NCBI GenBank assembly: GCA_043758205.1
Contig: JAYVNY010000107.1
Location: forward strand, 1 to 20,985
Reading direction: 5' to 3'
DNA: 20,985 bases
DNA from: JANNGC01 sp043758205
GTDB lineage: Bacteria; Verrucomicrobiota; Verrucomicrobiia; Limisphaerales; SIBH01
Shown one piece after another: positions 17,388 through 20,985 of the stretch. How positions within the stretch are numbered: position 1 is the first letter of the stretch; each line of letters starts with the position of its first letter. The notes beneath the pieces are model-generated. The model did no database searches. It was not told where the DNA came from and was given only the letters and a program-made list of their open reading frames with translations. The position numbers and the translations under genes are program-made.

Positions 17388-18503
17388 TTATTTTTCCGCG
17401 CCGCACAGTTCGTGAAAGAGGTTGTGAATGAAAGCGATGTTGTCGCACTGCGCGTAATGCATCGCGCCGCCCATGCGCGAGAAACTTTTGCAGAAACGCA
17501 GATAGTAGGCGGGGTGGGACTTTGGCGGTTCGCCCTGGCTCCAGTCCCAGCTCCCGCCGTCCTGCAAGTCCACGACGAAAATGTCGAAGTCTTTTACGGG
17601 CGAGCGTCCGTGTTGAAAACGGAGGTTGTGGACGCAACTCAGGCTCTTCTCGAAAACCTGCGGAGCCATGATCGCGGAGCCGACCGAGAGCACCACACCA
17701 CCATCGAGATTCTCAACCGCTCCGGCGAAGAGTTTGAAATCCAGCTCCGCCGCGCGCCCGATGACCGCGCCGTTAAACATCGGATGACAGGAAATAATGT
17801 CGTAGCCGATGCCGGGATGAACCGTGGCGGACACGCCGTGCCTGAAGGCGGAGGCGAGAATCGAGGCGTGCTTCCAGCGGTGCGCGAGTTCGATGCGTCC
17901 TTCGGGAAGCTCGTGTTCAATCATCGCCCGCAGCAAGTCCACGCAAGCGGGCGTGCGCGGATCGTTCGGGAACTGGCTGACGAGTTGTTCGAGCGTGGAG
18001 GCGGGCGGGAACTCCGCGCCGTCCTCGTAAATGAAGCGACCGAGCGAAGGGCCGTAACCTTCACCACGCAGACCGCCGGCGAGTAACGCAAGATGGATGT
18101 TGCGCCCCGTCTCGTCCCAAGCCCCGAAGGTTCCAGCAGCGACGTTGTCCTCGACACTTTCGGTGGAGCGCCCAAGCCAGGAAAATTCCCAGTCGTGAAT
18201 GGTCCCCGCACCATTCGTGGCGACGTGCGTGAGCCAGTTGCTCTGCATCATCTTGTCGAGGATCAAGGCCGCGCCGTTGCGTAGGAGGTGCGCGCCATAC
18301 ATCAGGATGACCGAAGCTCCGCGCTCGCGGGCGCGACGAATCGCTTGGGCGCAAAGACTTAGTTGCAACACGAGAGCGGGTGAAAGAGCGGGAGCAGGAT
18401 TTGGGGGCGACACCAAAATGTCCTCGACGCGGGTCAGGCTGCGGCGCTGTTCGAGCGGCAGAACCTTCAGTTTTCGCAAGTCGAGAGGCGAGGGCTGCTT
18501 CAC
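17388..18503 (-). CDS. Deoxyhypusine-synthase-like protein of unknown function
   Basis: Seen: 371 residues from GTG 18503, overlapping the HAD stop by four bases (GTGA). Soluble. Landmarks: ASVILMYGAHLLRNG (64-78), NWLTHVATNGAGTIHDWEF (88-106), GTFGAWDETGR, then RHGVSATVHPGIGYDIISCH and LDGGVVLSVGSAIMAPQVFEKSL. Known: the alternation of an NAD-site THxxxTxxG-like segment and a later hydrophobic strand ending in a glycine-rich turn resembles deoxyhypusine synthase. True DHS acts on eIF5A, which bacteria lack, and I do not find the catalytic-lysine segment (human SWGK context). I recall similar proteins next to sugar-kinase and HAD genes in Geobacter; this needs a search. Function unknown, family assignment moderate. 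Confidence 0.65.
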   Translation of the reverse strand: MKQPSPLDLRKLKVLPLEQRRSLTRVEDILVSPPNPAPALSPALVLQLSLCAQAIRRARERGASVILMYGAHLLRNGAALILDKMMQSNWLTHVATNGAGTIHDWEFSWLGRSTESVEDNVAAGTFGAWDETGRNIHLALLAGGLRGEGYGPSLGRFIYEDGAEFPPASTLEQLVSQFPNDPRTPACVDLLRAMIEHELPEGRIELAHRWKHASILASAFRHGVSATVHPGIGYDIISCHPMFNGAVIGRAAELDFKLFAGAVENLDGGVVLSVGSAIMAPQVFEKSLSCVHNLRFQHGRSPVKDFDIFVVDLQDGGSWDWSQGEPPKSHPAYYLRFCKSFSRMGGAMHYAQCDNIAFIHNLFHELCGAEK

Positions 18504-19273
18504 ACAAAGAAGTTATCCAGAATCCAAGTAAGGTTGCGATAGTCAGGAATGATCGCGTCGGCACCGGCGCGCATGAGGTGCTCACGCTTGTCTGAATCGA
18601 TTACTCCGGAACCGTTATTTTCCTCGTCGCTCGCCACACCCACCGCGCGCCCGCCCACGGCCTTGGTGAATTCGATCTCTACCGGGCCATCACCGAAGGA
18701 GAGTAGCTGCGAACCAAGAATTCCTTCTTCGCGCAAGATGCGGTCAATCACCTCCTTTTTGGAAAATTCTTGCCCCGGCGTGGAACCGTGAATGCCTTCG
18801 CCGAAGAAGGGTTTAAGTTGCAGCAACTCCGCCTCGCGCCGCACGTCAGGCTCGGCCGTGCCGCTGAGAATATAGAGTTTCACGCCGCATCGATAAAGTT
18901 CCTCGAGCAAGGGTCGCGCGCCAGCAATGACGAAGGTGTCCGGCGAGACACGACCGCTTGCGACCCCGCCGACTCGGTCCCGCAAAACGACGTCGAGCCG
19001 AGCAAGGTAAAGTTGCAAAAGCAATTCTGGCGCAGGAGTGGCGGCACGGAACTGAGGCGATAATTCAGTGAAACGGCGCATTTGGTAGATCGAGGGCTTG
19101 CCATTCAGTGCGAGGATTTCCCGGCGCAATCGTTGCAACACTAATGAAGAATTTGCCTCGGCTCCGGGAATAAATTCTGCAAACAACCGGGCCATGACAT
19201 CCGGCCAACCACTGCGTAGCCAGGAGAGGGTGCCGTCGAAGTCGAAAATGACGTGGGAAATTGTCGAGCACAT
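18500..19273 (-). CDS. HAD-superfamily phosphatase
   Basis: Seen: 257 residues from ATG 19273; an in-frame GTG at 19321 would add 16 residues without similarity to HAD proteins. Motif I DFDGT (11-15) with the nucleophile Asp11, a helical cap (about 25-110), motif II LSGT (136-139), motif III lysine at 172/173, and motif IV FGDGPVEIEF (193-202). Known: this set gives phosphatase chemistry on small phosphorylated metabolites, as in phosphoglycolate or heptose-bisphosphate phosphatases. It is first in the cluster and overlaps the DHS-like gene by four bases, so the two are probably co-translated. A role with the PfkB-type kinase in making a sugar phosphate is inferred from context. Confidence 0.85.
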   Translation of the reverse strand: MCSTISHVIFDFDGTLSWLRSGWPDVMARLFAEFIPGAEANSSLVLQRLRREILALNGKPSIYQMRRFTELSPQFRAATPAPELLLQLYLARLDVVLRDRVGGVASGRVSPDTFVIAGARPLLEELYRCGVKLYILSGTAEPDVRREAELLQLKPFFGEGIHGSTPGQEFSKKEVIDRILREEGILGSQLLSFGDGPVEIEFTKAVGGRAVGVASDEENNGSGVIDSDKREHLMRAGADAIIPDYRNLTWILDNFFV

Positions 19274-19424
19274 GAATGCCAGGGCGGTTGAGTTGGCGGT
19301 TTTGTTCACGGTGGCAGTCACGCGGGGGAGTTAAACAGTCAGTTGTCGCGGATCAAGGTGACAAAAACGCTCTAAAAAATCGTGCTTGCAAAGAAATCGA
19401 GTTCAGCACAGAAAAGATTAAATC

Positions 19425-19440
19425 CCCCCGCAAACGGGGG
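19425..19440 (+). other. Short hairpin in the leader of the exported-protein gene
   Basis: CCCCCG and CGGGGG form a 6-bp GC stem over a CAAA loop, 27 bases before the ATG at 19468. No T-run follows. It could be a leader structure that influences message stability; I see no riboswitch features and no convincing promoter in 19321-19467. Confidence 0.45.
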
Positions 19441-19467
19441 AACAAACTTAAGGGTACAAACAAAACT

Positions 19468-19851
19468 ATGAAGAACCTCATCCTCATCCTCACGGTTGCG
19501 ACCTTGGCCGCGACCAGCACGTTGCCGCTCGTCGCAGCAGACAATAAAGTCCCGGAAAAAAAAGAAGCGCCCGCGAAAGACGCGCTTCCCCGTGCTCTGC
19601 CTTTCCGCGGAAAAATCGGGGCCGTGGACAAGCAGTCCAAGACCATCAAGGTAGGCGAACGCACTTTCCAGGTGACTTCGGACACCAAAATCAACAAGGC
19701 GGGCAAAGCCGCGACTCTCGACGATGCCTCGGTGGACGAGGAAGTGGGTGGCTCCTATCGCGAAGGTGCGAACAAGAAGCTGAATCTGGTCTCGCTGCGC
19801 ATCGGTGCCCGGCCAGACGCTGCGCCCAAGAAAGACGCTCCGGCCAAATGA
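19468..19851 (+). CDS. Small exported protein with OB-like (DUF5666-type) domain
   Basis: Seen: 127 residues. A clear Sec signal peptide (MKNLILILTVATLAATSTLP, cleavage near VAA at 24). Then a Lys/Ala/Pro-rich spacer, then FRGKIGAVDKQSKTIKVGER (47-65) and FQVTSDTKINKAGKAATLDD (67-86), an alternating beta-strand pattern like small OB-fold DUF5666 proteins, ending in another Ala/Pro/Lys tail. ATG 19468 is chosen because it opens the signal peptide; the frame is open upstream. An AAGGG lies about 13 bases before it, longer than ideal. It overlaps the next gene by ATGA. Probably periplasmic; no enzymatic motif is visible. Confidence 0.82.
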   Translation: MKNLILILTVATLAATSTLPLVAADNKVPEKKEAPAKDALPRALPFRGKIGAVDKQSKTIKVGERTFQVTSDTKINKAGKAATLDDASVDEEVGGSYREGANKKLNLVSLRIGARPDAAPKKDAPAK

Positions 19852-20273
19852 CCCGTAGGCGTCATATTCTAATCACGGCAGGCTACATTGTGGGGCTGCC
19901 TTTTTTCTTATCTATCCCCACCCTGCTTTCGGCGGGAGAAAAGCCACGTGGCAAAGTTCCAACCGTTTTCGAGAAGTTCACGTCGAGTTGCATTGATTTA
20001 GGGAGTTACGCAACTCAAACCAAAGAATTGACCGTTCGGTTCACAGGCCGAAAACCGGATCGGTTTTATCGTTATTCAAATGTGCCGCCGGAAACGTGGG
20101 AGAAACTTCGGGCCTTGGACAAATCTGGAGGGGTGGGCAGCTACCTTAACGAGACAATTGTCCAAAACCCAATACTGTTTCCCTTTGAAGTGCTGACGAT
20201 TCGGGGGTTCCAGATCAGCCAGCCACCTGAAACCAAGAAAATGAAAAAACGAAAAGCCGAAGACTCTAAATGA
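19848..20273 (+). CDS. Exported KTSC-domain protein
   Basis: Seen: 141 residues from ATG 19848, which overlaps the previous stop by four bases. Basic RRR followed by a hydrophobic helix and LLSAGEK look like a signal peptide (1-29). The mature part holds the KTSC pattern: SSCIDLGSYATQTKELTVRF (46-65), FYRYSNVPPETWEKLRAL (73-90), GSYLNETIV (97-105). Known: KTSC (PF13619) is a small domain found alone or fused to nucleic-acid-acting proteins; function unresolved. The Lys-rich C-terminus (KKMKKRKAEDSK) is encoded by DNA that also forms the rRNA-operon terminator, so its sequence may be set by the hairpin and not by protein function. Confidence 0.8.
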   Translation: MTRRRHILITAGYIVGLPFFLSIPTLLSAGEKPRGKVPTVFEKFTSSCIDLGSYATQTKELTVRFTGRKPDRFYRYSNVPPETWEKLRALDKSGGVGSYLNETIVQNPILFPFEVLTIRGFQISQPPETKKMKKRKAEDSK

Positions 20274-20286
20274 GTCCTCGGCTTTT
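20244..20286 (-). terminator. Terminator of the rRNA operon, overlapping the KTSC gene end
   Basis: Arms at 20252-20266 and 20272-20286 form a 15-bp stem with one mismatch and a five-base loop. On the minus strand it lies about eight bases after the 5S 3' end and is followed by CGTTTTTTC, a good intrinsic terminator. On the plus strand it contains the last codons and stop of the KTSC gene, and may end that transcript as well, though the T-tract is weaker there. Confidence 0.85.
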
Positions 20287-20293
20287 CTCAAAA

Positions 20294-20409
20294 ATTGGCG
20301 GCAACCTACTCTCGCGGAATCTATAAAACCACTACCATCGGCAAGACTGTGTTTGACGGCCGTGTTCGGAATGGGAACGGGTCGGGCCACAGCTTTATGA
20401 CCACCAAAG
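20294..20409 (-). rRNA. rrf: 5S ribosomal RNA
   Basis: About 116 bases. On the minus strand it contains CCCGTTCCCATTCCGAACAC, the conserved loop B/C region, then GCCGATGGTAGT and GAGAGTAGG near the 3' end. The terminal helix pairs TTGGTGGT at the 5' end with GCCGCCAA at the 3' end, which sets the ends to within one or two bases. Confidence 0.93.
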
Positions 20410-20611
20410 TGTCGGTGGACGACCTCTGCTGCTTTCGCAATCAGGGCTGCGGCTTTGACCGCAGACTCGTCCAACACTTAAATTTAAAAGAACAGTCTGA
20501 ACCTTGGTCGACTGGTTCACTGAAAACTACACATAGGCTTTCGGAAAATTAGGACTTTTACAATTCGCGAGTTAAAATCGCTTATTCAACAACCGAAGTT
20601 GAAGAAAAAAA
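20410..20611 (-). other. 23S-5S intergenic spacer of the rRNA operon
   Basis: About 200 bases, more AT-rich than the surrounding genes. No cloverleaf or TTCGA-type T-arm is visible, so no tRNA is called. It probably holds processing sites for the precursor, but none can be located by eye. Confidence 0.7.

Positions 20612-20985
<374 letters not shown>

Noticed and set aside
20410..20611. tRNA gene in the 23S-5S spacer
   Set aside because: No cloverleaf, anticodon stem or T-arm consensus could be found on either strand.

Overview
The window looks like a piece of a Verrucomicrobiota chromosome, probably of the soil/freshwater Pedosphaera/Limisphaera-type lineage. This is inferred from gene content: a delta-60 repeat exoprotein with a verrucomicrobial-style C-terminal module, a menaquinone-type sdhC-sdhA-sdhB operon, an ORF6N protein, many GC-rich hairpin repeats, and heptad GGATTTG/GGACTTT tracts. 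No marker was compared against a database. Coding density is high, and no gene-free stretch exceeds about 300 bases.

Layout. 1-4382, minus strand: a LOG-family protein (cut by the window edge), a secreted delta-60 repeat protein, argC, then the rpsI/rplM ribosomal pair with a visible promoter and intrinsic terminator. 4383-9367: an HD-domain protein, an MsbA-like ABC exporter on the plus strand, a YfcE-like phosphoesterase with a DUF6580-like membrane protein on the minus strand, and an RluA-type pseudouridine synthase on the plus strand. 9374-13725: the succinate dehydrogenase/fumarate reductase operon sdhC-sdhA-sdhB behind a good sigma70-like promoter, interrupted between sdhA and sdhB by an ORF6N-domain gene carrying two large palindromes. 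13763-16228: a small membrane protein convergent with a UvrD/PcrA-type helicase. 16286-19273, minus strand: a HAD phosphatase, a deoxyhypusine-synthase-like protein and a PfkB/RfaE-like sugar kinase, which look like one sugar-phosphate module. 19468-20273: two overlapping genes for small exported proteins (an OB-like/DUF5666-like protein and a KTSC-domain protein). 20244-20985, minus strand: the tail of an rRNA operon (terminator, 5S, spacer, 3' end of 23S).

The most unusual material is the repeat layer over these genes. (i) An ORF6N gene with a pair of 27-29 bp palindromes sits inside the sdh operon and is coupled to sdhB by an ATGA overlap. (ii) A 94-bp element with perfect 23-bp inverted arms is inserted in frame in the linker of the ABC exporter. 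(iii) A second element has the same geometry (24-bp arms, 49-bp spacer) but different arm sequence, and fills the intergenic space ahead of the pseudouridine synthase. (iv) Four consecutive tight hairpins lie between two convergent genes. (v) A heptad repeat has been absorbed into the helicase reading frame, and a similar tract abuts its start. The second candidate system is the HAD / DHS-like / PfkB cluster, because a deoxyhypusine-synthase fold is not expected to do its eukaryotic/archaeal job in a bacterium.
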